A stretch of 64,000 bases of DNA. Origin: an uncultured Saprospirales bacterium (GTDB lineage: Bacteria > Bacteroidota > Bacteroidia > Chitinophagales > Saprospiraceae). This document shows positions 44,011 through 52,887 of this stretch, one piece after another. The notes beneath the pieces are model-generated. The model saw only the letters and a program-made list of their open reading frames with translations. It ran no database searches and was not told where the DNA came from. The stretch lies in contig CALAZP010000276.1 of NCBI GenBank assembly GCA_937926355.1, positions 8,094 to 72,093 on the forward strand. Reading direction: 5' to 3'. The position numbers were made by a program, and so were the translations under genes. Each line of letters opens with the position of its first letter. Within the stretch, counting starts at the first letter, position 1.

Positions 44011-44733
44011 CATAAGTTGGTAAACAATTAATCCTGTTGCTATTCCAACATTCAAAGATTCTCCTTGATTAGATGGATGTGCAGGAATATTTATTTTTCG
44101 GTGAGGAAGGTTATAAAGTATTTTTGATATTCCATTGCTTTCGTTGCCTACTATAATAATACCTTTTGGTTCTATCTTAACTTTAGTAATATCTTCACCG
44201 TCTAAAGATGCAATTAACAGTTGATATTTTTCAATATTTGGAATTTCATTAAGGTTCATTTGAACAATCGGTACTCTTAAAATAGAACCCATAGTTCCTT
44301 GAATAACTTTAGGATTGAAAGGATCTACGCAACCAGGTGAACAAATCACTTGAGCAATACCGAACCACTCGGCAGTTCTAATTATGGTACCCATATTTCC
44401 GGGATCCATGACTTTATCTAAATAAATATTTAATTTGTTTGAAAGTGCTATTTCATTTAATTCATTGGGAGGAATTTCAACAACTGCCAAGACCCCTGAG
44501 GGGGTACTATGAGAAGAAATATGACGAAATTCAATTTGATTGGCAACCAATAATCTATCGAATGAAATAGTCACCCCTTCTTGAATCACTATCCATTCTA
44601 TCCATTCTGATCTAAAACTTATTAACTCAGAAACCAATTTGGCACCTTCTACTATAAATTTATTATATTTTTGTCTGTATTTTTTTGACTGAAGTGATTT
44701 TATATATTTAATCTGGCTTTTAGAGATTCTCAT
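44002..44733 (-). CDS. SpoU/TrmH-family RNA methyltransferase (RlmB-like)
   Basis: 2'-O-methylates ribose in rRNA or tRNA. 243 aa: short N-terminal substrate-binding domain (KKYRQKYNKFIVEGAKLV), then the knotted SPOUT core with DPGNMGTIIRTAEWFG (about 112-127), QGTMGSILRVP, VGNESNGIS and IPAHPSNQGESLNVGIATGLI. The target nucleotide cannot be decided; RlmB-like enzymes act on 23S rRNA. Its ATG shares CATG (44731-44734) with the start of the divergent tamL. Confidence 0.88.
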   Translation of the reverse strand: MRISKSQIKYIKSLQSKKYRQKYNKFIVEGAKLVSELISFRSEWIEWIVIQEGVTISFDRLLVANQIEFRHISSHSTPSGVLAVVEIPPNELNEIALSNKLNIYLDKVMDPGNMGTIIRTAEWFGIAQVICSPGCVDPFNPKVIQGTMGSILRVPIVQMNLNEIPNIEKYQLLIASLDGEDITKVKIEPKGIIIVGNESNGISKILYNLPHRKINIPAHPSNQGESLNVGIATGLIVYQLMLN

Positions 44734-47155
44734 GAATGGAAAGTGGTTTGTTTATTTGTTTGCTTGCATCAAAATAACTGTATTAATATCAAGTTGTTCT
44801 TCTTTAAAATATCTAAACGCAGATGAATATTTATTGACAAAGAATAAATTAAAATTTGAAAATAAAGAAGAAGTAGAAAATATTTCTGCTTTAAAATATG
44901 AATTGAGCACCCTCATCAAGCAAAAACCCAATAGTAATTTTTTTTTTATACCAAGAGAATGGTTTCATTACAGAATCTCTAATTCTTCTGATACCTCTAG
45001 ATTTGATCAATGGAAATTAAAATATTTATCTGAACCGCCAACCATTTATGCATCAACCAAGGCCATTTCCACAGCTGAAGCTATGGAAAACTTCTTAAGA
45101 TTAAAAGGTTACTTTAACGCACAGGTAAAATTTGAAGAGGATTTCAAGAAAAAATTAGTAGTTAACACCTATTTGATTGATGTTAATCAAATATTTAGAG
45201 TGGATAGCGTGACTTTCTCCTCTAATGATCAAAGAATCTATGGGATATTATTAGAATTTGCTAACAAAAGTTTTTTTAAAAAAAATGCTATACTTTCTGG
45301 AGTTACCTATGAACAAGAAAAGGACCGTATAACTAGGTTGTTACGAGATAATGGATATGCTGATTTTAATAGTAACTATATTGCTCCATTAGAGGCAGAT
45401 ACCATAGGAAGAAATGGATTTGCCAAATTAAAAATTAAGGTATTACCTCCAATAAATTCAAAGGAGCATTCCTATTATAAAATTGGAAAGATTACTATAT
45501 ACCAAGATTTTACCCCTGGTCTTGATCCCTCTGAATATTCTGATTCAATTATCAACTCAATTCTTTTTAAAACTAAAGATCAAAAATTTTTGGTAAACCC
45601 ATTTACATTGATGGAAAACAATCAATTTAAAGAAGGGGAAATATTTAGCCAAAGTCATTATGAACAAACCTATAATGCTTTTAATGACCTTAATATTTAT
45701 CGGTTTGTGAGAATAAAATTAGAACCAAGAGAATACGAGCCCATATTAGACATTAATATAGAGTTAACTCCAAGCAAAAAAATGGAAATGGGTATAGATT
45801 TTGAAGTTAACTATACCAATAGAAGTACATCAGCAGGAACGGGAAATTTAATCGGGGTTTCACTTAGCCCTTCTCTTCGGCATAAAAATATTTTTAAAGG
45901 GGCCGAATCTATGTTTTCAAGTTTTTCTACTGGAGCAGAAATCAATCAAAATGTTAAAGGACCTAGATTATTAAATACCTTGGATATTAGGATTCAAAAC
46001 GAATACCAATTTCCCGCCTTCACAGATTATTTGGGAATATGGAATCGAATAGCACGAAATTCAAGAAATAGATTTAGAGAAAACCTCAGAGCCAATGCCA
46101 TTTCAAGACTAGGTTTAAGTTTTAACTACCTCCATCTGCTAGATTTTTATAAATACAATTTATTTAATGCAGTTTATGGATTTGAAATTCCTGAGACCGG
46201 TGGTAAAAGATATTTTGTAAATCACTTAGGAATAGACTATTTACAACCGGAAATAAACCCTGGATTTGATGCTATACTTGGAGAAAATACTTTTTTTAGA
46301 CGAAGTTTTGGACAACAATTATTTGTCAGTTTAATTTTTAGAGAGTTTGGATATTCTTACAGAAGCAGGCCTAATAGATTTGGGGAGTCTCATTATTTTG
46401 GTTTTAATGGAGAAGTTTCAGGTGCAGAAATTTTTGGAATAAATGAACTATACAATCTAATTTCTAGAAAAAATGAAATTTTCAGAATTGGTCAAACAGA
46501 GTTCGCTCAATTTGTAAGGATAGAAGCGGACGGTCGTTATTTTAGACAATTTAATCAAAAGAAGAACTTTGCATTTAGATTAAATCTTGGTTTTGCTTTA
46601 CCATTCGGTTTCTCTGAAGATGTTCCCTATGTAAAACAATTTTATGTTGGAGGTCCCAATAGTATTAGAGGGTGGGCAGCTAGGGGATTAGGACCAGGAG
46701 GCTATAAAGATCCTCTTACTACTAGTAATAGGAATCGTTTATTATTTTATCAAACTGGAGATTTTAAATTGGAGGCTAGTGCTGAATATCGGTTTGATCT
46801 TTTCTGGAGGTTAAAAGGCGCATTTTTTTTAGATGCAGGTAATATTTGGACCCTTCAAAAAGATCCCTCTAGATGCGGCAGTCAATTTGTTTTTACCTCT
46901 AGAGAAGAAACATGCGGAAATACTACTTACAATTTGGATCCATTCTACAAACAAATTGCTTTAGGTTCTGGTATGGGTTTTCGATTTGATTTCACTTATT
47001 TTCTATTCAGATTAGATTTGGGAATTAAGTTAAGAAACCCCTACCCTTCTGAAAACGAACTCGATATAAAACCAGAGAAATACTATTGGCAAAATTTTAG
47101 TAAATTTCAGTTAAAAGATATTAATTTGAACTTCGCCTTGGGACTTCCTTTTTGA
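44732..47155 (+). CDS. tamL: TamL: lipidated BamA/TamA-like outer-membrane assembly protein
   Basis: 807 aa. ITVLISSCSSLKYLNADEYLL shows a lipobox at the start (first part quoted), which is the mark of the Bacteroidota TamL branch. POTRA-like domains occupy about residues 25-360, then a 16-strand barrel ending LNFALGLPF with a C-terminal Phe. QFYVGGPNSIRGWAARGLGPG near residue 640 is the conserved (V/I)RG(F/W) motif of the barrel. It works in outer-membrane protein or lipid assembly, usually with TamB, whose gene is not next to it here. The 3' end overlaps nth by 35 bases. Confidence 0.86.
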   Translation: MNGKWFVYLFACIKITVLISSCSSLKYLNADEYLLTKNKLKFENKEEVENISALKYELSTLIKQKPNSNFFFIPREWFHYRISNSSDTSRFDQWKLKYLSEPPTIYASTKAISTAEAMENFLRLKGYFNAQVKFEEDFKKKLVVNTYLIDVNQIFRVDSVTFSSNDQRIYGILLEFANKSFFKKNAILSGVTYEQEKDRITRLLRDNGYADFNSNYIAPLEADTIGRNGFAKLKIKVLPPINSKEHSYYKIGKITIYQDFTPGLDPSEYSDSIINSILFKTKDQKFLVNPFTLMENNQFKEGEIFSQSHYEQTYNAFNDLNIYRFVRIKLEPREYEPILDINIELTPSKKMEMGIDFEVNYTNRSTSAGTGNLIGVSLSPSLRHKNIFKGAESMFSSFSTGAEINQNVKGPRLLNTLDIRIQNEYQFPAFTDYLGIWNRIARNSRNRFRENLRANAISRLGLSFNYLHLLDFYKYNLFNAVYGFEIPETGGKRYFVNHLGIDYLQPEINPGFDAILGENTFFRRSFGQQLFVSLIFREFGYSYRSRPNRFGESHYFGFNGEVSGAEIFGINELYNLISRKNEIFRIGQTEFAQFVRIEADGRYFRQFNQKKNFAFRLNLGFALPFGFSEDVPYVKQFYVGGPNSIRGWAARGLGPGGYKDPLTTSNRNRLLFYQTGDFKLEASAEYRFDLFWRLKGAFFLDAGNIWTLQKDPSRCGSQFVFTSREETCGNTTYNLDPFYKQIALGSGMGFRFDFTYFLFRLDLGIKLRNPYPSENELDIKPEKYYWQNFSKFQLKDINLNFALGLPF

Positions 47156-47792
47156 AAAGTGTTTTTCTACCAAATTTTGAACAAATTGGACATTGAAATG
47201 GATCATGGCCTCTTGCCGGACAAAATTTTCTTCCGAAAAAAATGATTTGTAAATGCAGTTTATTCCATAATTCTTTAGGGAAAAGCCTTTTCAAATCTTT
47301 TTCCGTTTGAACCACACTTTTGCCATTACTCAATCCCCATCTATAAGCTAGTCTGTGAATATGAGTATCCACAGGAAAAGCAGGCTCACCAAATGCCTGA
47401 CTTACCACAACAGATGCAGTTTTATGACCTACTCCAGGTAATTTTTCGAGTGCAATCATATCTTTGGGAACCTGTCCATCATATTTATCAATAAGAATCT
47501 TTGAGAGTTCGGATATTGCTTTAGACTTAGTAGGAGATAAACCGCAAGGTTTGATAACCTCTTTAATTTCTTCTACCGGCAGTTCCATCATTTTTTTTGG
47601 GTTATCTGCTTTTTTAAAAAGAAATGGAGTGACTTTATTGACTCTTTCATCTGTGCATTGTGCCGATAAAAGTACTGCAACCAACAAGGTATAAGGATCT
47701 TTATGTTCTAAAGGAACAGGGGTCTTAGGAAAATACCTTTCAAGAATTTCAATTATGGCTTTTACCCTATCTTTTTTATTGATTTTTTCCAT
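47121..47792 (-). CDS. nth: Endonuclease III (DNA glycosylase/AP lyase), incomplete iron-sulfur loop
   Basis: Removes oxidised pyrimidines. 223 aa. Helix-hairpin-helix LPGVGHKTASVVV with catalytic Lys124, and AFPVDTHIHRLAYRWGL with Asp142. The C-terminal region that normally holds the C-x6-C-x2-C-x5-C [4Fe-4S] motif has only Cys191, Cys201 and Cys204 with 9- and 2-residue spacing and no fourth cysteine after them, so the cluster is probably absent or altered. The gene follows purM by 3 bases. Confidence 0.92.
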   Translation of the reverse strand: MEKINKKDRVKAIIEILERYFPKTPVPLEHKDPYTLLVAVLLSAQCTDERVNKVTPFLFKKADNPKKMMELPVEEIKEVIKPCGLSPTKSKAISELSKILIDKYDGQVPKDMIALEKLPGVGHKTASVVVSQAFGEPAFPVDTHIHRLAYRWGLSNGKSVVQTEKDLKRLFPKELWNKLHLQIIFFGRKFCPARGHDPFQCPICSKFGRKTLFKKEVPRRSSN

Positions 47793-47795
47793 TAC

Positions 47796-48974
47796 CTAAA
47801 TAGTGTATTCAAAATCCCCTTGAGGACATTTTATTTGGACTAATTTCTCGGAAAACTCTTCAACGCGTCCAATAATTTTTGCATCAATATGGAATGATTT
47901 TGCAAGATCAATTAATTGCTGAGCAAAAGCTTCGGGAAGATAAATTTCTAATCTGTGTCCCATATTGAATACCTGGTACATTTCCTTCCAAGGAGTATTT
48001 GAATTACTTTGAATCAATCTAAAAATAGGTGGAATAGGTAACAAAGAATCTTTTATCACTTTTAATTGATTTATAAAATGTAATACTTTAGTTTGACCCC
48101 CACCCGAGCAATGTATGATTCCATTAATTTCCTTTTTTAGTGAAATGGGTATGGCAGACAGCAGTGGCAGATATGTTCGAGTTGGTGAAAGTAAAAGTTC
48201 TCCAACCTCTATTTGTTGATTATTGATTTCTATCAGATCAGTTAAGCTGGATTCACCTGTATATACAGCTTCTATAGGGATAAAAGGATTAAATGATTCC
48301 GGATATTTTTCAGCATAATGGTGGTTCAAGACATCATGCCTAGCTAGGGTTAACCCGTTACTACCAATTCCGCTATTATATCTATTTTCATACGAAGCTT
48401 GTCCATACGAAGCGAATCCAACAATTACATCACCGGGTTGGATATCATTTACAATTAATTCTGATTGTGGTAATCGAGCAAAAGTAGTAAATCCAACATC
48501 AATAGTTCTTACTATATCCCCAACATCCGCCGTTTCACCTCCAGCCAAAAAGATTTCTACCCCAAATTCTCGCATCTTATCAATAAATAAGTTGGTCCCA
48601 TCAATCAAGGATTTTATTACCTGGCCATTTATGATATTCTTATTCCTTCCAATGGTAGAAGATAAAATGATATTGGAAGTACACCCTACGCATGCCATAT
48701 CATCAATATTCATCACAATAGCATCCTGAGAAATACCATGCCAAATTTCATCTATTTGCTTTTCTTGCCAATAAAGGTAACCTAGACTTGTTTTAGTCCC
48801 AGCAGTATCCGCATGCATGATGTTTACATATTGAGAATTTCCTCCAACTAAATCTGGAAGAATTTTACAAAAAGCATTTGGAAACAAACCTTTATCTATT
48901 CCCTTTATCGCATCATGAACTTCCTTTTTGGAAGCAGAGACACCTCTCAATTCATATTTCGATGGCTCAGACAT
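47796..48974 (-). CDS. purM: Phosphoribosylformylglycinamidine cyclo-ligase (AIR synthase)
   Basis: Fifth step of purine synthesis. 392 aa, somewhat longer than the usual 345, with the same layout seen in Bacteroidota: HADTAGTKTSLGYLYW, DDMACVGCTSNIILSSTIGR (part), FLAGGETADVGDIVRTIDVG, FASYGQASYENRYNSGIGSNGLT (part), and CSGGGQTKVLHF. Followed by nth in the same direction. The 71 bases upstream (to the divergent M23 peptidase) show no clear promoter. Confidence 0.93.
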   Translation of the reverse strand: MSEPSKYELRGVSASKKEVHDAIKGIDKGLFPNAFCKILPDLVGGNSQYVNIMHADTAGTKTSLGYLYWQEKQIDEIWHGISQDAIVMNIDDMACVGCTSNIILSSTIGRNKNIINGQVIKSLIDGTNLFIDKMREFGVEIFLAGGETADVGDIVRTIDVGFTTFARLPQSELIVNDIQPGDVIVGFASYGQASYENRYNSGIGSNGLTLARHDVLNHHYAEKYPESFNPFIPIEAVYTGESSLTDLIEINNQQIEVGELLLSPTRTYLPLLSAIPISLKKEINGIIHCSGGGQTKVLHFINQLKVIKDSLLPIPPIFRLIQSNSNTPWKEMYQVFNMGHRLEIYLPEAFAQQLIDLAKSFHIDAKIIGRVEEFSEKLVQIKCPQGDFEYTI

Positions 48975-49045
48975 TTAATTAATTTTGGTTTTATCACAAA
49001 GTAAATAAAGATTATCTTTAATTCAGAATACATGATGTCTCACCT

Positions 49046-50323
49046 ATGAAGTACCAGTGGAAAACTTCCATATTTATATCTATTTCCTTTCTCATACTTT
49101 TATTTTATACGAAAAACTATATTCAAAGTTACCAAAGGCATTCTATAGAATTGGGTACTTTACCCATTACTATTCCAAAAATGGAATACGGCTTAGTTTT
49201 GGACACCTTTATAGTTGAAACTCAAAAGATAAAATTTGGTCAAAATTTAGGTCTTATTCTAGATGAATTAGGTGTACCTATGTCCCGAGTGGATGAATTA
49301 GTAAAAAAAACAAGAAATATTTTTGATTTTAAGCAATTTAAAGCTGGACAAACGTATAAAGTATTTAAAAGAGATTCTAGTAGTCTTCCCGAATATTTTG
49401 TTTACGAATCAGATATCTCAAGTGCTTTTATTTTTAACTTAATTCCTGACCAAATAGGGGTAAAAAAATTTGAAAAACCTGTTCATACTGTATTAGATAC
49501 TTTAATTGGGGAAATAAATACTTCACTCTGGAATAGTATTGTAGATCAAGGAAAGAGTATTGAATTGGCTTCTAAATTAGAAGATGCGTATCAATGGTCA
49601 ATTGATTTTTATCACCTACAAAAAGGGGATAAATTCAAAGCTATTTATGAAAATTTAATCGTAGATCAAAAATCTATTGGTGTTGGAAAGCTTATAGCTG
49701 CTTATTTTGAACATGAAAAAAATGAATTTTATGCCATATATTTTGAAAATGATACGCTATCTGGATATTTCGATTTAGAGGGAAGACCTATGAAAAAGTC
49801 CTTTTTAAAATCTCCTATTAAGTATGCTAGAATTTCTTCGAGATATAACAGGAGCAGATTTCATCCTATTCTCAAAAGGGTTCGTCCTCATTTGGGTACA
49901 GATTATGCTGCACCATACGGCACGCCTATTTATGCAATTGGATCTGGAGTTATAATAGAAGCCGGTTACACCAAAGGAAACGGAAATTATATAAAAATTA
50001 AACACAATAATACCTATCAAACGCAGTATTTACATATGCAAAAATTTGCCGCAGGAATGAAAAAGGGATTGTTGGTACAGCAAGGTCAAATCATTGGCTA
50101 TGTGGGTTCTACTGGTCTAGCTACTGGACCGCACGTATGCTTTAGGTTTTGGAAAAATGGAAGTCAAGTTAACCACTTGAATCTAAGTTTTCCACCTCCG
50201 GAACCATTAGAGCAAAAAAATCTTGAAGACTTTCATATTATTCGGAATAAAGTAATAGAAATTTTGACCGATCAACCCTTTGAATGCTTTTATCCTAATT
50301 CCATAGATGAGCCTCTTACCTAA
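49046..50323 (+). CDS. M23-family (LytM) peptidoglycan endopeptidase-like protein, altered zinc motif
   Basis: 425 aa. N-terminal membrane anchor (residues 8-24), a LysM/OapA-like region, then an M23 domain from about residue 270: HLGTDYAAPYGTPI supplies His282 and Asp286. The last zinc motif, usually HxH, is HVCF (His363, Cys365) so the third ligand position is Cys. Several Bacteroidota members I recall share a FRFWKNG tail at this point, so it may be a family feature and not a mutation. Likely periplasmic; probably hydrolyses cell-wall cross-links if the Cys ligand is functional. Confidence 0.83.
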   Translation: MKYQWKTSIFISISFLILLFYTKNYIQSYQRHSIELGTLPITIPKMEYGLVLDTFIVETQKIKFGQNLGLILDELGVPMSRVDELVKKTRNIFDFKQFKAGQTYKVFKRDSSSLPEYFVYESDISSAFIFNLIPDQIGVKKFEKPVHTVLDTLIGEINTSLWNSIVDQGKSIELASKLEDAYQWSIDFYHLQKGDKFKAIYENLIVDQKSIGVGKLIAAYFEHEKNEFYAIYFENDTLSGYFDLEGRPMKKSFLKSPIKYARISSRYNRSRFHPILKRVRPHLGTDYAAPYGTPIYAIGSGVIIEAGYTKGNGNYIKIKHNNTYQTQYLHMQKFAAGMKKGLLVQQGQIIGYVGSTGLATGPHVCFRFWKNGSQVNHLNLSFPPPEPLEQKNLEDFHIIRNKVIEILTDQPFECFYPNSIDEPLT

Positions 50324-50404
50324 TTTATCTTTAAATATCACATTCTTGGGGTTCTTACCTGAAATAAGATATAGTATTTTTTACCTAGTACCAGAATTTC
50401 TAAA

Positions 50405-50962
50405 CTAATTCCAGGATATATGATCGGGAATTCTTGCTAAAACCGAGTAATTATCTCCCATGTGGTGCAAGACCAATTCCCATAGGTTAGAATATCTTGT
50501 TTTGAAAATATAGTTAGGATGCATTTCTGCCTTAATCCAAGATTTAGTTGAAACTTCTTCACTTAATTGCCCTTCAGACCATCCACTATAACCAATAAAG
50601 AACTTTATATCCTTGGGAGTGATAATTTCGGTTTGAATTAAAAATTTCAATTTTTCAAAATCTCCTCCCCAATACAAACCCTTTCCAACGTAAATACTAT
50701 CATCCAGAATATCTCCTGCACTATGGACATAATAAATGGAATCTGTTTGCACAGGCCCTCCATAATAAACGGTGCTTTTAAACTCTGGAAAATCTTTTAT
50801 TAATTCATTAATTCCCATATTCATTGGTCTGTTCAAAACAAATCCTAAATCTCCAGCTTTATGGTGGTCACAAAGAAGTACAACGGCTCTTTTGAAATTG
50901 GGATCCATCATGAAAGGTTCCGCCAATAATAAGATGCCAGATGCTAATTGAATATCGGACAT
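50405..50962 (-). CDS. YqgE/AlgH-family protein
   Basis: 185 aa. GILLLAEPFMMDPNFKRAVVLLCDH (part quoted) at the N-terminus, GFVLNRPMN, VYYGGPV, and FIGYSGWSEGQLSEEV are the family signatures. AlgH/YqgE proteins have no well-established biochemical role; a regulatory role is reported for AlgH. It is last in a run ptpS/queD-folE-fabD-yqgE with gaps of 11, 1 and 9 bases. The 81 bases downstream contain no clear terminator. Confidence 0.9.
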   Translation of the reverse strand: MSDIQLASGILLLAEPFMMDPNFKRAVVLLCDHHKAGDLGFVLNRPMNMGINELIKDFPEFKSTVYYGGPVQTDSIYYVHSAGDILDDSIYVGKGLYWGGDFEKLKFLIQTEIITPKDIKFFIGYSGWSEGQLSEEVSTKSWIKAEMHPNYIFKTRYSNLWELVLHHMGDNYSVLARIPDHISWN

Positions 50963-50971
50963 AATTATGAA

Positions 50972-51850
50972 TTAAAGTGCAGAAGTAGGAATAGATCGAT
51001 CTAGTTTTTTTACAAATCCCTGCAAAGTCTTTCCAGTTCCCCCTACTTCAATAAATTCTGTAGCTCCATATTTAATCATTTCTTTCATAGTCTGAGTCCA
51101 TTTAACAGGAGCTGTTAATTGTTTAATGAGATTTTCTTTTATCTCCGAGGCGATTTTAACCCCACTAGCGGTAAAATTTTGAAAAATTGGACAAAATGGA
51201 TTTGATATTTCTATTGACTCTATGGCCTCAGCCAACTCATTTTGAGCTGGTAACATATATTTAGAATGAAATGCCCCACTAACTGGAAGCATGATAGCTC
51301 TTTTAGCACCAACTCCATTCAAGCGATCAACTGCATTTGCTACCCCCTTTTTAGAACCTGAAATAACCAATTGCCCTGGACAATTATAGTTTGCAGGTAT
51401 TACGTAATCCTCAATTTCATTACAGACACCCTCTACAACCTCATCATCTAAACCAAGAATCGCGGCCATGGCACTTGGTTGAAGTTCACAAGCCTTTTGC
51501 ATGGCTATGGCTCTTTTGTGAACCAACCTCAAACCGTCCTGCCAACTCAGAGCACCTGCGCTAGTTAGGGCTGAAAACTCCCCCAAAGAATGGCCTGCCA
51601 CCATATCTGGCTTGTACGAATCTCCAATTAATTTGATTTTAGCAATGGAATGCAAAAAAACAGCAGGTTGAGTAATTTCTGTTTTTGATAACTCCTCCAT
51701 ACTTCCATTAAACATAGTATCAGAAATTCTATAGCCTAGAATTTCATTAGCCTCTTCAAAAAAAGATTTAACGATTTCAGAACTTTCATAAAGATCTTTT
51801 CCCATGCCTTCAAACTGAGAAGCTTGACCTGGAAATATATAAGCTTTCAT
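50972..51850 (-). CDS. fabD: Malonyl-CoA:ACP transacylase
   Basis: Transfers malonyl from CoA to acyl carrier protein to start fatty acid elongation. 292 aa. FPGQASQFEGMGKDL at the N-terminus, AGHSLGEFSALTSAGAL (about 82-98) with the catalytic Ser in GHSLG, the conserved LPVSGAFHSKYM His region, and FIEVGGTGKTLQGFVK near the end. One base separates it from folE. Confidence 0.95.
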   Translation of the reverse strand: MKAYIFPGQASQFEGMGKDLYESSEIVKSFFEEANEILGYRISDTMFNGSMEELSKTEITQPAVFLHSIAKIKLIGDSYKPDMVAGHSLGEFSALTSAGALSWQDGLRLVHKRAIAMQKACELQPSAMAAILGLDDEVVEGVCNEIEDYVIPANYNCPGQLVISGSKKGVANAVDRLNGVGAKRAIMLPVSGAFHSKYMLPAQNELAEAIESIEISNPFCPIFQNFTASGVKIASEIKENLIKQLTAPVKWTQTMKEMIKYGATEFIEVGGTGKTLQGFVKKLDRSIPTSAL

Positions 51851-51851
51851 A

Positions 51852-52427
51852 TCAAAGATTTTTCTTAATTAAATTTAAGAACTCCGATCTTGTTTCAACT
51901 TTTTGGAATTCGCCTGTAAAGGCCGACGTTGAAGTTATTGAATTTTGCTTTTCAACTCCTCTCATCATCATACACATATGTTTAGCCTCAATAACAACAG
52001 CTACTCCAAGTGGATTTAGAGTTTTGTCTATAGATTCAATAATCTGAGCAGTTAAGCGCTCCTGTACCTGTAATCTTCTTGAAAATACGTCCACTATTCT
52101 GGGCAATTTACTAAGACCTACAATATATCCATTGGGAATATAACCTATATGGACTTTTCCAAAGAAGGGTAATAAGTGATGTTCACACAAAGAGTATAGC
52201 TCAATATCCTTTACAATTACCATTTCTTTATAGTCCTCCTTAAACATAGCAGAATTAAGAATTTCCTCTGCATTTTTGCTATATCCTTGAGTCAAAAATT
52301 TAATTGCTTTGGCTGCCCTTTCAGGGGTTTTTACTAAGCCTTCCCGATGGGGATCTTCACCAACAGATTCCATGATGGATTGATAATGATTTTTTAACTC
52401 CTCTAAATCTTGATGCTCCTTATTCAT
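51852..52427 (-). CDS. folE: GTP cyclohydrolase I
   Basis: Makes 7,8-dihydroneopterin triphosphate for folate, queuosine or tetrahydropterin synthesis. 191 aa. [17 protein letters not shown] at the N-terminus, [20 protein letters not shown] (zinc Cys and His residues), [19 protein letters not shown], and [16 protein letters not shown] with the second zinc Cys. Eleven bases downstream of the PTPS/QueD gene and one base upstream of fabD. Confidence 0.96.
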   Translation of the reverse strand: MNKEHQDLEELKNHYQSIMESVGEDPHREGLVKTPERAAKAIKFLTQGYSKNAEEILNSAMFKEDYKEMVIVKDIELYSLCEHHLLPFFGKVHIGYIPNGYIVGLSKLPRIVDVFSRRLQVQERLTAQIIESIDKTLNPLGVAVVIEAKHMCMMMRGVEKQNSITSTSAFTGEFQKVETRSEFLNLIKKNL

Positions 52428-52438
52428 TAAATTGATTT

Positions 52439-52849
52439 TTAATTCCCAAAATACTCTGCATAAATATTTTCTGTTTCACAGAGTTTTATAGAATGCAATT
52501 GACAACCATTTAAATGAGGTTGTAACTCCTTCCAAATTAAGATAACCAAGTTTTCAGTAGTTGGTTGAATTGAACTAGGGATAAAATCTACGTCTAAATT
52601 TAGGTTAGAATGGTCTAATTTTTCTGTGATCGTTTTTTTTATGATATTACTTAGGGTTTTAACATTAATAATAAAACCAGTTTGCTGGTCTGGAATTCCT
52701 TTTACAGTTACAAATAGTTCATAATTATGTCCATGCCAATTTTTATTAGCACATTTGCCGAAGACTTGAAAATTTTGTTCTTCAGGCCAGTCATTTACCC
52801 AGAGTTTATGGGCTGCATTGAACCTTTCCCGTCTTGTAAGATAAACCAT
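52439..52849 (-). CDS. queD: 6-pyruvoyl tetrahydropterin synthase / QueD family
   Basis: 136 aa from ATG 52849. Zinc-binding histidines in FNAAHKL and HGHNYEL, and [17 protein letters not shown] plus DHSNLNLD and [11 protein letters not shown] are family regions. Catalytic Cys is in [10 protein letters not shown]: the spacing C-x5-HGH is that of true PTPS, whereas queuosine QueD enzymes have C-x3-HGH. Adjacent folE supplies the substrate in either pathway. I therefore leave the choice between 6-carboxytetrahydropterin synthase (queuosine) and PTPS open. Extension to 52921 would add an unsupported 24-residue N-terminus. Confidence 0.82.
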   Translation of the reverse strand: MVYLTRRERFNAAHKLWVNDWPEEQNFQVFGKCANKNWHGHNYELFVTVKGIPDQQTGFIINVKTLSNIIKKTITEKLDHSNLNLDVDFIPSSIQPTTENLVILIWKELQPHLNGCQLHSIKLCETENIYAEYFGN

Positions 52850-52887
52850 GAATTTGTCGATTTGGGAGGGCAAAAATACAAATAATA

